Positions 33,145-46,004 of a stretch of 64,000 bases of DNA are shown here, one piece after another. The position numbers and the translations under genes were made by a program. Location of the stretch: positions 1 through 64,000 of the forward strand of contig NAVB01000150.1 in NCBI GenBank assembly GCA_002179805.1, in the 5' to 3' direction. The notes beneath the pieces were generated by a model. The model saw only the letters and a list, made by a program, of their open reading frames with translations, made no database searches and was not told the DNA's origin. Within the stretch, counting starts at the first letter, position 1, and each line of letters begins with the position of its first letter. This stretch comes from Acanthamoeba lenticulata (Eukaryota > Discosea > Longamoebia > Acanthamoebidae).

Positions 33145-35236
33145 TCAACATACAGCACGAGAGAACAGTTGACTACCGAACTCTTCCCGATGCGCGTCCT
33201 CACCCACAACTCGCACCAGTATGCTGAGCATTCTTGACTGGGTGGAAACGCCAATCTGGCGTGATGGGCGGACGGTGCGGCTGGCAATCACCACCCGCCC
33301 GCTCTTCAGCGCCAGCTCGTCCACCAATTGGCCCCGTGGCAGTGACACTTGACGGCACGCAGGCCGCCCGCCACGCGCAAAGGACATCACCGCCACCTAA
33401 TAATGCCACATGCACAAGAAATCTGTTACCCTCATCTGTTGCTGTGCATGCACCGCTGGAAGAGGTAGGTCTTGTACGCTGTGCTCGCCCGTCTGGCGGT
33501 TGTGACGGCAAGCAACCAGGCGGCGTCTGTGCGACGAGCAAAGGAATACATAATGTGCATGTTAAAATGGGACAGATTGTCACCTCAACAAGAAAGCGGG
33601 GCGCACCCGTCAAAGCAAAGGTGCTTGACCTGGTCAGGCAGTGAGACCGGATGTGCCAGCTCGAGTGCAGGCTCTGCGCTCTTTGCATTCACAAAGTAAA
33701 CATTCAGTTCACGATTGATACTTCATGTGGGTACCCCGCAAGCATTACCTGCAAGGCTAAGCTCCAGCACATCACCTGCTTCGTTGACGCCACAGCCAAC
33801 CGGTCCTTCTTTTGGCTGCTCGACGTCACAACCTGCACACTGCACCATCCTTCCGGCAGCGGCAGAATGAAGGGCGCTCCCTTTACCGCCAGAGTTTCCT
33901 TTCTCACCACTACACTCCAAGAGAATCAGCCACAGCCGAGAAAACAAACAACAGATAACAAAACAATTAACAAAGATATCAATAAATATATAAAAAAAAA
34001 ATCAAAACCACAAAACTTACCGATTGCAGGACGCTGCCAAGCTATGAGCACTACGTAGTGCGATGAAAAATGGACTGTCGGTGGAGGCGGCAACAAAGCC
34101 TGGCCAGGGTCATCCATTTTACGCGCGGCGAGGTGTTGGCCAACCCTAGCTGGCTGCGTTGGGGGCGGTGTTGGGACGGGAATGTCGGCCAAGAGCGGTT
34201 TGCCGTCAGCCAGCGCGTAGATGGTCCACTTGGCGTTGATCAACACCACCACCAGACCGCCGCCGTCGGCCATCGGTCGCGACTGGCGGTGAGTACTTGG
34301 TTCCCACCTTCACCGCCCATCGAGGCTCGCGGCTGATCCCGCCGTCGTCACCAGCAGCACAACGGTCGTAGGCTTCCAGGACGGGAGAGCCCGGGCGTCG
34401 ACGCCAGACGACGACAGTGTCGGCATCGACTCCGGCCACGGGCACGTTTTCAAACCTCCGTAGGATACGGCCAGTGGCCAGCTCGATCACGATGAGTACG
34501 TCGGACTCGGCCAAGCAAAGAACGCTGAAGGAATTGACGTGCAGGACTGTCTTGAGCTTTGCTTTAACCTCCACCATAGTGTTGCTTCCACGAACCGGCA
34601 GGACGTAGAGGGACTTACTGTAGGCCACCAACGCCAGAAGCTGTGCGTCACATGCAACACAAAAAGGAAACTGTAAAAAGAAGACCGGTTGAGCTGATAT
34701 TGGAGGGAAACTGGAAAGAGTACGCTTGGCGTGTGGCTTGTGCCCATGAGGCAAGACATGTAGGGGCCAGTAGATTTTGTTGTGATCTGGCGCTCCAGTC
34801 CTGCATAGGCCTCATAATGACATGCTATTTTCAAATAAAAAGGCAGCAACACAGGAGGGCAGACGCACCCAAGCGGCAGTCGAGGAGGAGAAAGTAGCGA
34901 CGCCACCACTCCTTCTGTTGGCTGATCGAGTTTCCAGCTGCATGCTCTTCCTCTTGCTCACTTGCATCAAGCTCACGCAGCAAAGGGGCAACCGCCTCCC
35001 TGCCAGCGATCTTTGTGAGCTGGAAAAGGTGCTCTGGGGAGGGAGCGCCTATGGTACCGCCAGTAACTTGGATCGAGGCCAAGTTCACGCAGGTGGTGGT
35101 TGGTGCTCGCGACGGCAAGGACGTCTTGTGGCGCAAGCCATCGCAGAAGCTCGAGCAAGACTTCGTTTGGCAGGTCTGCCACCACAAATACGTCAGTGGC
35201 TCTCGATATGTGCTCTTGAAGAGGAGACAATACCAT
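33145..35236 (-). CDS. F-box protein with probable beta-propeller C-terminus (model uncertain)
   Basis: The first exon carries a good F-box: VVADLPNEVLLELLRWLAPQ then DVLAVASTNHHLRELGL. The text then shifts frame near DPSYWR, and continues as EHLFQLTKIAGREAVAPLLR and QQKEWWRRYFLLL. Downstream exons have propeller-like strands: LLALVAYSKSLYVLPV, SVLCLAESDVLIVIELATG, GGLVVVLINAKWTIYAL, RLAVASTKQVMCWSLAL. The last readable exon (33145 to about 33390) contains GQLVDELALKSGRVVIA. I could not place every intron, and the frame change near 35060 has no normal-size intron. It could be a real gene with small introns, a sequence error, or a decaying gene. Confidence 0.5.
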
Positions 35237-35454
35237 CAAGACATAGGATGCAGGAACTGTTGGCAAGGCTCTCCATGCCGTTGCAACGGGTCTATTTGAT
35301 ACGAACAAAAGAAAAAGAACGTACGGTCACTTTCCTGCGTTTTTGGTTGCCGGCTGGCTGGTGTTCTCACGCAACGAACGCATAGTTCAGATGTTTTGGG
35401 TAAACAGGCTGGCTGCATCACGTGAAGAAATCTTTCAATAAAAAATGCAGCCTT

Positions 35455-37291
35455 TCACAACTTCTCCTCGCACTCATTGTCGTCATCGTCATCATTTTCC
35501 TCAACACCTGCGGAGTCGACCTCGCTGTCATCCTCGCTCACGACGCGCTCGGCCTTTTCGCCGTCGCTGTTCTCGCTCACCTCGTCTTCATCCTCGTCCT
35601 CGTCCTCCTCGTGCGCCCATCGCGCGGCCCACCGCGACCCCGCGCCGCTGGCGCCGTAGCGCGAGCCCCAAGAGGGCGCCGCCGGCTCATCGGGCTCGCC
35701 CCGCTCGCGGCGCTGCCGCTCCTCCTCGTCCTCCTGGCGCTGGGCCTCCTCGAGGCCGGCCTCACGCTTGGCCAGCTCTTGGGCCTCCTCGGCCACCCAC
35801 CGCTGGTACTCGGCCGAGTTCTCGTCCATGTGCCGGAAGAAGACGCTGTCCTCGCGGTCCTCGGGGTCCTCGAGGGTCTTGGCCCGGTAGGCCGGCGACG
35901 CGTAATCGAGGGTCTTGGCCCAGAAGCCCACCAGCGACGAGCGGCAGTTGGGCAGCTGCCGGTTTTGTGTGATCTCCCGCGTCAGGAAGTCCAGCAACGG
36001 CTGCTTGTAGCGCTGGAAGCCGAGCTCGCCCAGGCTCGTCAGGATCCGCGCTGTGATGAGGTGGCGCCGCGTCAGCATCACGCCCAAGAGCACAGAAGCA
36101 AACCCTTCGTCAGGCGCCAACACACGTACTGATGCGGAGGTTGTTGTGGCCGCTCCAGTTGAGGTTGTCGTAGCGGTCACGCCAGATGCCGGGCCATCTG
36201 GCCACCTCGCCCGTCACCTCCGACACGAGCCGGATGCCGTAGAAGTTGAGCATCAGCCTGTCGTGTGTGCGTGCGCGTTGTTAAGGTGGCGGCAGCGTTG
36301 CTGGCGCGTCAGCAGTTGGGCAGATGATAAAGTGGTGGGGAAGATGATGATGGTGGGTGGGTGGTGGTGGTGGTGGTGAGGAACCTGTAGGAGCGGATGA
36401 CGCGCGTGGCGATATCAAAGTCCTGCCGCATCAGCCGAGCCTCCGACTTGGAAAGCGCTTCGGCGTCCCAGTTGACGCCCGACGACTCGAAGACCGGGAA
36501 CAGCCACTGGATGAACCTGCGCATGAACAAGAACAAGAGAAAGGCCACAAGATGGTGAGCTTGGAGCCGTACGAATGGAAAGGGGGTGGAAGGGTCTCTT
36601 CGTTGGGGCATCGTACGAGTGCTCGTATTCGAGGCGGCGGTAGTCGGCCCACCAGAGCTCATGGAACTGGTGGATGTAGACGCGGTCGGGCAAGGAGGGC
36701 GCCTTGCCCGCGTAGAACATCCAGTTGATGCCCGCGCCAGCAGGTGCTCCTGTGAGGTCTGTTTGTTTGGCGTTAGGGCAAGTCCTCTCCTTTCTTCTTT
36801 TTTCTTTTCTTTAACTTTTGCGGTTTATTGGTATTAATAAATAGCGATAACAATAAATAGATATATTGTGTTGGGGAGGGTGGCGTACCGTGGCGAGGAC
36901 GAGAGTACCGCGAAGAGAACCCATACATGTAGGAGGAGACGCCCCTCGCTGCGGGTTGGTTGGCGTTGGCATTGGCGTACCTGGGCACCACCATGAACGG
37001 AGGATCGCTATCGTCATCCTCGTCTTCGTCCTCATCTTCGTCTTCTTCGTCCTCTTCGTCGTCGTCTTCGTCGTCGTCATCTTCCTGGTCCTCGTCATCT
37101 TCCTTTTTGGGCTCGGCAGGATCGGAAGTCGTTGCTCGCCGCCGTGCTCTGGTGCCGGCCGGGTCAACCATCGAATGTGTAGCCTCGGCGTTGGCATTTG
37201 CCTGCACATGCGCGTTCGCGTTCGCGTATGGCGCCGCTCCGGGCTGAGCCACCTGGTGCAGCTCTCTCGGGTCGTTGGCGCTTGGCTCCAT
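35455..37291 (-). CDS. Opioid growth factor receptor (OGFr)-domain protein
   Basis: The N-terminal exon has an Asn/Ala-rich part and about 45 almost purely acidic residues (near 37000-37110). Spliced exons then give the OGFr conserved region: INWMFYAGKAPSLPD, YIHQFHELWWADYRRLEYEH, FIQWLFPVFESSGVNW, LMLNFYGIRLVSEVTGEV, DNLNWSGHNNLRIS, RILTSLGELGFQRYKQPLLD. The order and the FIQWLFP and RILxSLGELG motifs are diagnostic. The C-terminus is Glu/Asp-rich and ends at 35455. In animals OGFr is a nuclear-envelope-associated growth regulator; the role in protists is unknown. At least five exons are needed. Confidence 0.85.
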
Positions 37292-37422
37292 CTACAGAAG
37301 GTTTCCGTTGCCGGGTCGGGTGAGTATATTTGCAGATTGAATCCTTGAAAAAAAGAAAACAAAATCAATTCCTTGAGGGGACTTTCTGGTTTGGTCATTG
37401 TTGTTGCGCCGCGTTCCGAAAG

Positions 37423-39049
37423 ATGAAGTACGGTGGGGCTGCCATGAAGCCACGACTGGGCTCGAGGTCACGCCAAAGCGCCTACGTGCAGTGGGGCCTG
37501 CTCTTTGCCGTGGTGGCTCTCCTGTCGGTCTACATTTACGTCATGTACGTGACCTTTGGTGGGGACAGTGTGGCCGACACCACCACCTCGAGCTCCGAAT
37601 CTACTGCGCTTCGTGACAAAGTTGAGCAAAGCGAGCCGAAGACCGTGTGGATCGATCCAAAGTCGAAGATACACGATGAAGCTCATCAATCCGACCCAAT
37701 TCTGCAGCGCAAGCGCAGGATCATCCTTTCAACTGGCCATGGTGCGTTGTGTCAAATGGATTCATGGTTCATTTCGTGAATGGTCAAAACGATTCGCTCA
37801 ACGCGTCCCTTCGCCGTGGCCACGGCGCCTAGGCAAGTGGAACACGGGCGTGTGGCCTGCGTGGGGCTATGGCAAAGATGTGACGCTGAACTGGGCCGCC
37901 GCGGGCGTAGAAGTCAACAAGCAGTGCCCCGTCGAGTGCGAGATCGTGCATGAGGGCGGCTCGGGCTACGACGACGCCGACGCCGTGGTGATGGAGCTGA
38001 CCAACCACCCCAAGTTTGGCTACGGGGCTGACCTGCCCATCGCGTGGCCCGAGCGGCGGCGGCCGAACCCGCGCCACTGGTACACGACCAAGCTCGACGG
38101 CCACCGCGTGCCGACCAACCTGCCCCTGACGGGCGTCTTCTACTACGAGGCCGCGCAGAGCTACCCGGGCTACACCATCAATGATGAGGCCGTGCGCTCG
38201 CGCATCGACTTCTCCATGACGCCCGACCAGACCTCCACCATGCCGGTCTCGCTCATCTGCCCGTGGGGCCGCACCGTGTCCGAATACCTGCGCCCGGCCC
38301 CGGTCAAGTCCGACGAGCGCTTCATCGCCTACTTCAACGAGCACGGCGTGGCACCCCAGTTCCGCGACATCATCGACCAGTTCTTCCAGGTCGCCGGCGA
38401 CCGTCTCCACAGCTACGGCCCGCACCGCAGCAATCGCGCCATGCCCGACGCCGCCGGTGGCAACCCCTACCAGCTGTCCAAGCGGATCGACTTCATGGGT
38501 ACCTACAAGTTCATCCTCATCACAGAGGCCATTGAGGAAGCCAGCTTTGTGGCGCCCGAGTGGAGCCACGCCCTCCTTGGCGGCGCCGTGCCGGTCTACA
38601 TCGGCGCGCCCAACATCGCCACGCTTGCTCCGGGCCCACGCGCCTTCGTCGACATCCGCAACTTTGCGTCAGGCGCCGAGCTCTGGCAATTCCTCCTCAA
38701 CTTTGAGGACAACCACCAGCGCGGCGGCGTCGAGGCCTACCAGCAGTGGTTCGACTGGAAGCACAGCGCCAAGTTGGCCTACCGCGAGGACGAGGCCAGT
38801 GCTGGCCTGGGCGTGGGCACGGGCGAGGGCGTGCGCCCGGCCTCGGAGATCGACACGGAGCACCTGCGACGCGAGATCGTGAAGTGGACCAAGCCCGTCG
38901 TCGAGGGCATCCAATCCTTTGACTCGGCCCGCGCGGCCGACTTCCACGCGACCGCTGCGCTCGCCTGGCGCTGGTTCCGCATCCACCTGGACCGTTGTGT
39001 TCACTACGCCGAGTGTCGGCTCTGCGAGCTCGTCACTAAGCTCACCTAG
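37423..39049 (+). CDS. Alpha-1,3-fucosyltransferase-like glycosyltransferase (GT10)
   Basis: Exons 37423-37741 and 37833-39049 sum to 1536 nt, 511 residues. A short basic cytoplasmic tail is followed by one signal-anchor helix (WGLLFAVVALLSVYIYVMYV), the type II topology of Golgi glycosyltransferases. The catalytic C-terminal half shows the GT10 signature: YKFILITEAIEEASFVAPEW, then LLGGAVPVYIGAPNIATLAP, then RAFVDIRNF. This is the GDP-fucose site (FxlxxEN..., VPVxxG). The acidic Glu of the motif is present (ITEAIEE). It is divergent from the OGFr gene with about 130 bp between the start codons. Confidence 0.8.
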
Positions 39050-39453
39050 CCAGAGTTTACCAACTGCGTTGGTCTCAACACCGCCACACTTAGAAGAGAG
39101 CGTCCGAGGGTGGCTCGTGTCCGTTGATGTTGTTCACTAGGCATTTTTTTAATATGTCGACAAAACCTATGAGTCGGCAGTTAATAGACACAAGGCAAAG
39201 GACACCAACGTTCGCAAATCGAACATCCAAGACGCGTTTGAGAAGATTGGTGGTGCATTGACAGCTTGTGGGCAGAGCTCTGCGGCGACAGATACTGGAA
39301 GAGGGGAGCGAGGGGAGTATTGGTACCTGAGCCCAGTCTGCATTTGCTCCTCGAGAGAAACACTAGATTTTCATTTTTCTCATTCACCTTGGCCAGCGAC
39401 TTATCACACGCGTTTCTATTGCAGACGCCAGCCCTTCTTGTAACAATTCGAAA

Positions 39454-42400
39454 ATGGCCGCGCCCGCACCTTCCTGTAGCCGATGTGTAGAATTGGGCCA
39501 CGAGAGGGCACTTTCACAAAAGTGTGTGCAAGGCTTCGAGCAGCACGCCTGGCGCTCGGGCATGTGTCGCAACTGCAACCATGCGAGGACGTGTCACATC
39601 CACACCGCGGACTCGTCCAGCAATGACACGCCACCCGCCCCCGCAGCATCAAAGTCACTCTCGTCCTCGGCCTCGTCGCCCAGCCCAGCGGCTGCATCAG
39701 CGACGGTCACAACGGTCTTGCGGAGCGGGAGCTTCAACGGCGGCTTCCCTTCTCCTCGCAGCGGCCACTCCTCGCCGCGTGGCGTCGCCAATCAGAGCCC
39801 GAGCACCAGCCCCGGCGGTACTGCGCGAGCCGCCAAGACCGCGGCCAAGGCAGGGCCCGAGTCCAAGAAGGACGCGGCTTCGAAGCCGGCCACTGCCGAC
39901 GCCTCCTCGGCCAAGCAGGAATCGAGGCGGGAGCCGCCGCCCCCGCCGACGTCCTCCGTCGCGAGCGCCGCAGCTGAGGCCAAACCCGACGCAAAGTCCA
40001 CTGAGGCAAAGGACGCGGCCAAGGGCTCTCCTTCGGCGAGCAGCAGCAAGTCGCCAGCGAAGGAGTCGAAAGCGCGCAAGAACGCAAAGGAACCGCAGCA
40101 ACAGCAGCAAGCCCAAAGTGCGAAGAAGGCGGACTCTGGGGTCGCACCCGCGTCGGCCGACGAGACAGCCCACAACAGCGCTGCGTCCAAGAAGAACAAA
40201 AAGGACAAGGAAAAAGGAGCAAAGGACAAGGATACGCTGAAGAGCAAGCGGACCATCACTAGCCCGGCATCGCTCAACCTCAAGCAGGTCTGGGCCTCCT
40301 TTCCAGAGGAGGACGACGAGAGGGACAAGCAGGCGGGACCGACCTCCACCAACACTGGTTCGCCAATCCACACTCGCGCCGAACGTGCATTCTCCCCATG
40401 TCGCGCGTCGCTCACACTTGTGTGCCGTCATGCAGGGACCATGAAGCGCTCGCGTTCGATGCCCGATGACACGCCGATCGCCAGTGCCGTGAGCAAAAAG
40501 AAGCAGCAGAATGGTGGCAAGCAGCAGAGCAAGGCCACGTCTGTGTCCAAGGATGACGTGACGACACAGCCAAAGCGCGCCGCGACCGTTGGGCGCCGCA
40601 GCCGCAAGGCCCGGATCTCCGTCAAGCCGAGCGCCAAGGGGACGCCAGAGCTGGCGGCCTCGGCCGCTCATGCGGCTGTGTCGACGGCCGATGGCAGCGA
40701 CAAGGCAGGCCAGCAGCCCTCCAGCCCCCGCCGCTGCCTCTCTGACACCGACCTCAAGGCCACGATTGTGGTTTGTCGCCTCTTGCCTCTGTGCACCTGT
40801 GCGCCTGTATCTATGTCTCACAGGTATCGCGTGCGTGCAGGCCCACGACGATGCCGTGAACAAGAACCTGGATGAGCTCAAGAGTATGTCCCCTTCGTGT
40901 TCAAAAGTCGATCGCGGTGGGCTGGATTGTTAAACGTGCTTGGTGTTGGTGTTGGTGGTGGTGGAACAGATCTGGAAATCAACCCGTCGCTGAAGCCCAA
41001 GAGCAGGTCGTCGCGATCCCCGCGGCCGCAAGTGATGGCCATCATCCCCTCGGATGAGGGCCACCTGCAGGTCATCGTCAGCCCGAGGGCCTACCCTCAA
41101 GTGCACGAGATCAAGCTCGGCGGCAGCAACAGCGGCGTCGAAAGCGGCGACAGCGGAAGCCACGCCGCCAATGGTGGTGGTAGCAGCAGTGGCGGCGATG
41201 GTGGCGACGGTGGTGGTGGTGGTGGCGGAGACAGCGACGCCGAGGCGCTCGAGGCGTGCTCCAAGAGCCGCAGTGCGTCAATCGCCGGTATCGTTGAGCA
41301 GATGATCGAGGCCAGCAAGCTGGGATCCAGCAACAACAGTCGGCGCAGCAAGAAGGAGAAGGACACTAAGGAAGCGAAGGAGGCCAAGCGTAGGGAGAGC
41401 AATCACGATGATGACGATGGTGTCGCCAGCAGCGGCAGTGGCAGCAGTGACACGTCGCCCGTGGCCAAGAGCAGGAAAAAACCAGACAGCGGCGAAGACA
41501 CATCACGCGTAGGACTGCCCTTTGTGGTGACCAAGTCGATCCGCACGGGCCACGGGAGCGGCATCCGACGGAACAGTGGATCGCGCGCTGGCCGCTCCAA
41601 CTCGTTCGATGTCGCGCTCAAGACTGGCAGCAGTTCGCGCATCGACAGCGGCGAGCTCGACCTCAAGATCCCCTCCTCGGACTCGCCCAAGCGTGCGTCT
41701 GGCATTCTCTTTTATTTTCGTCTTTTTTTAATTATTTATTTTATCTATTACATTCTAGTCTAATTGTTATGAATTGCAGAGGCTCGTAAGAAGGAGCGAC
41801 AGCAACAACAGGGCGTGCGAGTACAAGCAGCCGCCAAGCAACATGAAACTATGCGACCGCAGCACCCTCTGGGTTCCGTCCCGGCCAACGCTTCGGTGGG
41901 CTTCCTGCGCGCCGAACTCGACCGCTTCCAAAGCCAGGCCCAAGAGCAAGAGAAGACCATGATCATGTATCGCGTACGTTGTCTTCTTTTTTCATTTTCT
42001 TTGAATATTTAGATTTTGTAATTATTTTTCTAATCTTGAATAAAATGCAGAGCGAGATAACGCGGCTCAAGCTGGTGAATGAGCAGTGGCGCCATGAGGC
42101 GCTGTCTCTGCGCGAGGAGCTCAAGAATATGCGTGAACATTGCCGATGCGGTGCCGCCGTACGTCTCTTCTCTGTTGTGCCACGCACGCGGAGCCATCGA
42201 TGCGCAGCCGCTGCTGACCTATTGGCGCGCAGGAGGGCAAGGGGCGACCATCAGCCGGCAGGATGGGAGGCTCCTCGACTTCGCCCTACTCGCGGCCGCA
42301 CAACTCTTCGCACCCGGCCAGCAGCGGCAGCGGCGGCTCGGGCGTGCGCAGCTACAACTCCTCCTTGTCGTCACTGTCTCTAACGAGCGTGCCCAAGTCA

Positions 42401-43086
42401 CCGCCACCGCCACGGCCGCCCAACTCGACGAAGGCGCCGTCGGGCACCACCATCGGGCGGATGGTCGAGCTGCGGCACGTCGGCGGCAGCGGCGACGTCG
42501 TCACTCCGACGTCGGCCAAGCCCGCTGAGGCCGACGACGTCGAGGGACGGCACAACCGCGGCGGTGAGAAGGCCGAGAGGGAAAAGGACAAGGAAAAGGA
42601 AAAAGAAAAGGACAAGGACAGAGAGAGCGAGAGAGAGAAGCCAAAGGAAAAGGAAAAAGGGAAGGAGCGGCGACACACGCTCAAGGCCGACAGCCTGGCT
42701 GCCCTCTCGTCGGGCTCCTCGGACTCGTCAGGCTCGTCAGGTTCGGGCTCAAGCGCAGGCTCGGGCTCGTCAGCCTCAACTACGGCGAAGCCCAATAAGG
42801 CCCGACGGGCCTCTGATGGATCCCTTCCTCCCGAGGATACCGCCGCTTCCCCTCCGATCAACTCTTCGTCTTCGTCTTCGTCATCTTCTCCAATATCGTC
42901 GACATCATCTTCGTCCTCATCTACCTCGACGCAGCAGACGCAGTTCTCGGAGGATACGATCGTGATCTCGGCGCCTACGCCCCTTCGCGTCTCCTTCAAC
43001 CCCACGTCGCCGTCTCCGTCCAGCAGCACCACCTTGCCTCCTCCGACTCCGCGCGCACCACCGGCCCCTACACTCGATGGTTCGTG

Positions 43087-43134
<48 letters not shown>

Positions 43135-45516
43135 AGCACCAGTGAGCGTGTGCAAGAATGCGGGCTAACAAGCGCGGCATGTGTGTATGTGCGTGTGTGA
43201 AAAACAGCAACAAGCCCGGCGGTGCCGCAGTCCAACCTGAAGTTCCAGCAGCTGATCAAGCACGCGACCAAGCGGATGAGCAAGGCCGAGTACCGCAAGT
43301 CCCAGAGCCTTAAGGGCGGCGAGGTCCGCCTCCTCCAGCAGATGGGTACCGGCCTGGCCTTCTCATCGCCGTCCTCCTTTCGCCGTTCCCGTATCTTAAA
43401 GGAATGTGTGGAATGCGTGCAGAGATGCGTGAGAATGTGGTGCGCGAGATCCTCACGACGGAGCGCAACTACAAGTCCTGCCTGTCGGCCCTCATCAACG
43501 AGTACCAGCAGCCCCTCAAGGACGCCATCGCCCATGAACCCGACGTAAGTGCCCAACTGCAGCTTTTCTTTGTCTCTTCTTTAAGGGGCTCGTACTGATG
43601 ACGCGTGTGGTCTTGTGCAGGAGTGGGACATCACTGCGGACCAAGTCAAGACACTGTTCTGCCAGGTGGAGGTCGTCATGAGCTTCACCACCGTCCTCCT
43701 CAACAAGGTGCGGCCTTGCCTCTATATGACGGCGCGCGCTTTTTCTCGTCTCGTTTCTTGCTGGGCGCTTGTTAACGACGCATGAAAAACCAAAGCTGGA
43801 GGCGCGGATTGACGGCTGGAACGCGATGACGTCCACCATCGGCGACATCTTTGTGGAGATGGTACGTCTGTCTTCCCATTTGCGCACGCGCCTGACCAGC
43901 TGGTGACTCGAGCCTCATCGCTCGTGTTGTGTCTCTGCGCAGAGCGCGTTCATGAAGGTGTACCGGAGTTACATCGTCAACTACCAGCCGGCGCACGACC
44001 TCCTCAAGAAGCTCAGCGCCGAGAGCAAGAAGTTTTCCGACTTCCTCGCCGTACGGCCTCCTCTTCCCATTGTCCCGTCGTCGCAGGGCCGTCGTTGTTG
44101 GGCCGCTCAATTCTGCTTCTCTTGAATGACGTGAAACAGGGCGTGGATCAGAGGATCAACAAGCAGAAGCAGTTCTTCGGGTACGACATGGAGTCGTTCC
44201 TCATCACGCCCGTCCAACGCGTGCCCCGCTACATCTGTCTCCTTCGTGTACGGACCCGTCACGGCAACTGCACGTGCTTCTACGTGTTGACGCTGTCGTG
44301 TGTCGTGCGGTGCAGTCGCTGCGGCAATACACGACCCCCGACCACGAGGACTTTGACCTGCTGGAGGAGGCCATCGCCCGCGTCGAGGCCGTCGCGCAGG
44401 AGAACAACCGGGCGCACGCGGCCAACTCCAACATCAACAAGCTCCTCGCCCTCCAGGAGATGTTCAACGCCCAGGTCCTCGCCCAGCCCAGCCTCGCCTT
44501 TGCTTCGGTCTCGACCTTGAGCTCATATACGTGTTAATGTGTTGCAGAACATCAACATCGTGGAGCCCGACCGGCGGTACGTGTACGAAGGCCGCGCGTG
44601 GATCGGCAAGGTGGTCAAGGGCAAGGTCATGAAGGCCGACAAGATGCGCTATCTCCTGCTCTTCTCCGACATCGTGGTCGTCTCTAAGACCAAGGAGCGA
44701 CGCTCGCGCCGTGCCACCCCCACCATCTCCAAGGACGCTGCCCGTACGCCTTTTGCTCCCTCTTCCTCTTGTAGTCTTCTTTTCATAATTATTCATTTCT
44801 GGTGGCTGACGTGGACGACGTTGATTTGGCTTTTCTACGTCGGTGAACAACAGCCATGTCGCCCAGCGCACAGCCGGCGACGCCAGATCTGATGTTCATG
44901 TACCAGCTCGACCTGCAGGGCATGAAGCTCTTCACCGAGAAGCTCGAGCTCATCCTCAACAACAGCGTTGATCTCCCGGTCCAGGTCGGTTTTTCACTCC
45001 CTTCATCAATGTTTGTATGTTTGCAAACTTATACTTAGCAAACTTGACTGACGTCATCATCATCACCATCACCGTCATCGTCACCTTGGGCCTCGTCAGA
45101 ACGCGTTCTTGTTGATGAACCCGGAGGTGACGTGCTTCGTCTACACGACCACGCTGCAGGAGCGGCAGAAGTGGATCGACGTCCTCACCAAGACGCTGAA
45201 CGAGTTCAGGGAGGACGCGCGCACCAAGAACCTCGTGCGCAGCAACACACTGCCGCGCCCGCTGGCCGGCAAGAAGCAGCGCCAGTCCATGCCGGGCGGC
45301 ACGACGCGAAACAAGAAGGCTGGCAGCAACCACAAGGAGAAGGAGAAGGACAAAGAAAAGGAGAAAGAGAAAGAGAAAGAGAAAGAGAAGGACAAGGACA
45401 AGGATGGGGACCATCACGCGGCCGATGCGGTGCAGGCAGCCGAGGCCATCATCAAGAGCCCACGACAGCCTCGCCATGAAGGTGACGAGCACGGCGGTGC
45501 CGATAAGGCCGACTAG
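39454..45516 (+). CDS. RhoGEF (DH-PH) protein with long low-complexity N-terminus
   Basis: The gene is over 6 kb with more than a dozen exons. It opens with a Cys/His-rich module (CSRCVELGHE, SGMCRNCNHARTCHIH) that may bind zinc. About 1000 residues of Ser/Lys/Pro-rich sequence follow. A coiled-coil exon (RSEITRLKLVNEQWRHEALS) lies near 42050. The DH domain starts ENVVREILTTERNYKSCLSA (CR1) and contains FITPVQRVPRYICLL-type CR3 (here FLITPVQRVPRY). A PH domain follows (GKVVKGKVMKADKMRYLLLF, then WIDVLTKTLNEF). The C-terminus is Lys/Glu/Asp repeats. It would activate Rho/Rac GTPases; the long disordered region is probably a phosphorylation platform. The 5' boundary at 39454 is the first ATG before the Cys module. 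Confidence 0.85.
43083..43134. repeat. (CGTG)n microsatellite
   Basis: About twelve tandem copies of the tetranucleotide TGCG/CGTG lie inside an intron of the RhoGEF gene, just upstream of the exon starting CCCGGCGGTGCCGCAG. It could vary in length between strains and can form Z-DNA. Confidence 0.9.
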
Positions 45517-46004
45517 TCGCGAGACGACATGTATTTGTATTTCCCGATCACCTCGCGCCCGCTCTCGGTCGGCCTCGGGCCGCCATTAAATGTCAAAGTT
45601 TTAACACAACCGACTCGCCAGCCCGCGAGACGACCGCCACCTGCGGCTTCATCCTCCCCGCCCAGAGAAAGATGTAGAAAAAAAAAAAAAAATCGCTGTT
45701 CGGGATAGGCTGTCTAAGCAGGGTGCTGGTATTCACCTTTTCTGAGCATTTGCGGCGAAAACGGCAACCGCATTGCCCGTCTGACAGCTGGTTTGGCCCG
45801 CAATGCCGTTAAAAGGCCCGAAAAAACTCAGCGAACAGCCAGTCAGAGCGAGGACAAACGTCAATTTTCCCTGCACCGGGCCTTTTAAGAATTTTCACGG
45901 CCAAGGGTTTCAGCACAACCGGGCTATACCTTCGGGCCAGCCCGCAAGTGCCAGCTATAAAAAGGGCTTGTGGTCTTTCCTGCATTCACACACCAAGCAG
46001 AGAC
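45517..46004. other. Intergenic region with PB1-gene promoter
   Basis: About 490 bases between the RhoGEF stop and the PB1 gene. An A-run of 16 follows AGATGTAG at 45672. The last part holds the TATA box described separately. Related strings GGCCCGC..GCCGTTAAAAGGCCCG (near 45796) and CGGGCCTTTTAAG (near 45879) form imperfect inverted copies. Confidence 0.45.
45956..45963 (+). promoter_or_regulatory. TATA box of the PB1/His-rich gene
   Basis: TATAAAAA at 45956-45963 lies 42 bases before the chosen ATG at 46005, so transcription would start near 45985. An in-frame ATG-like start at 45948 lies upstream of this TATA and is therefore rejected as the translation start. Confidence 0.65.

Noticed and set aside
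45948..46004. Upstream in-frame Met for the PB1 gene
   Set aside because: It precedes the TATA box at 45956, so it would not be on the mRNA; the ATG at 46005 fits better.
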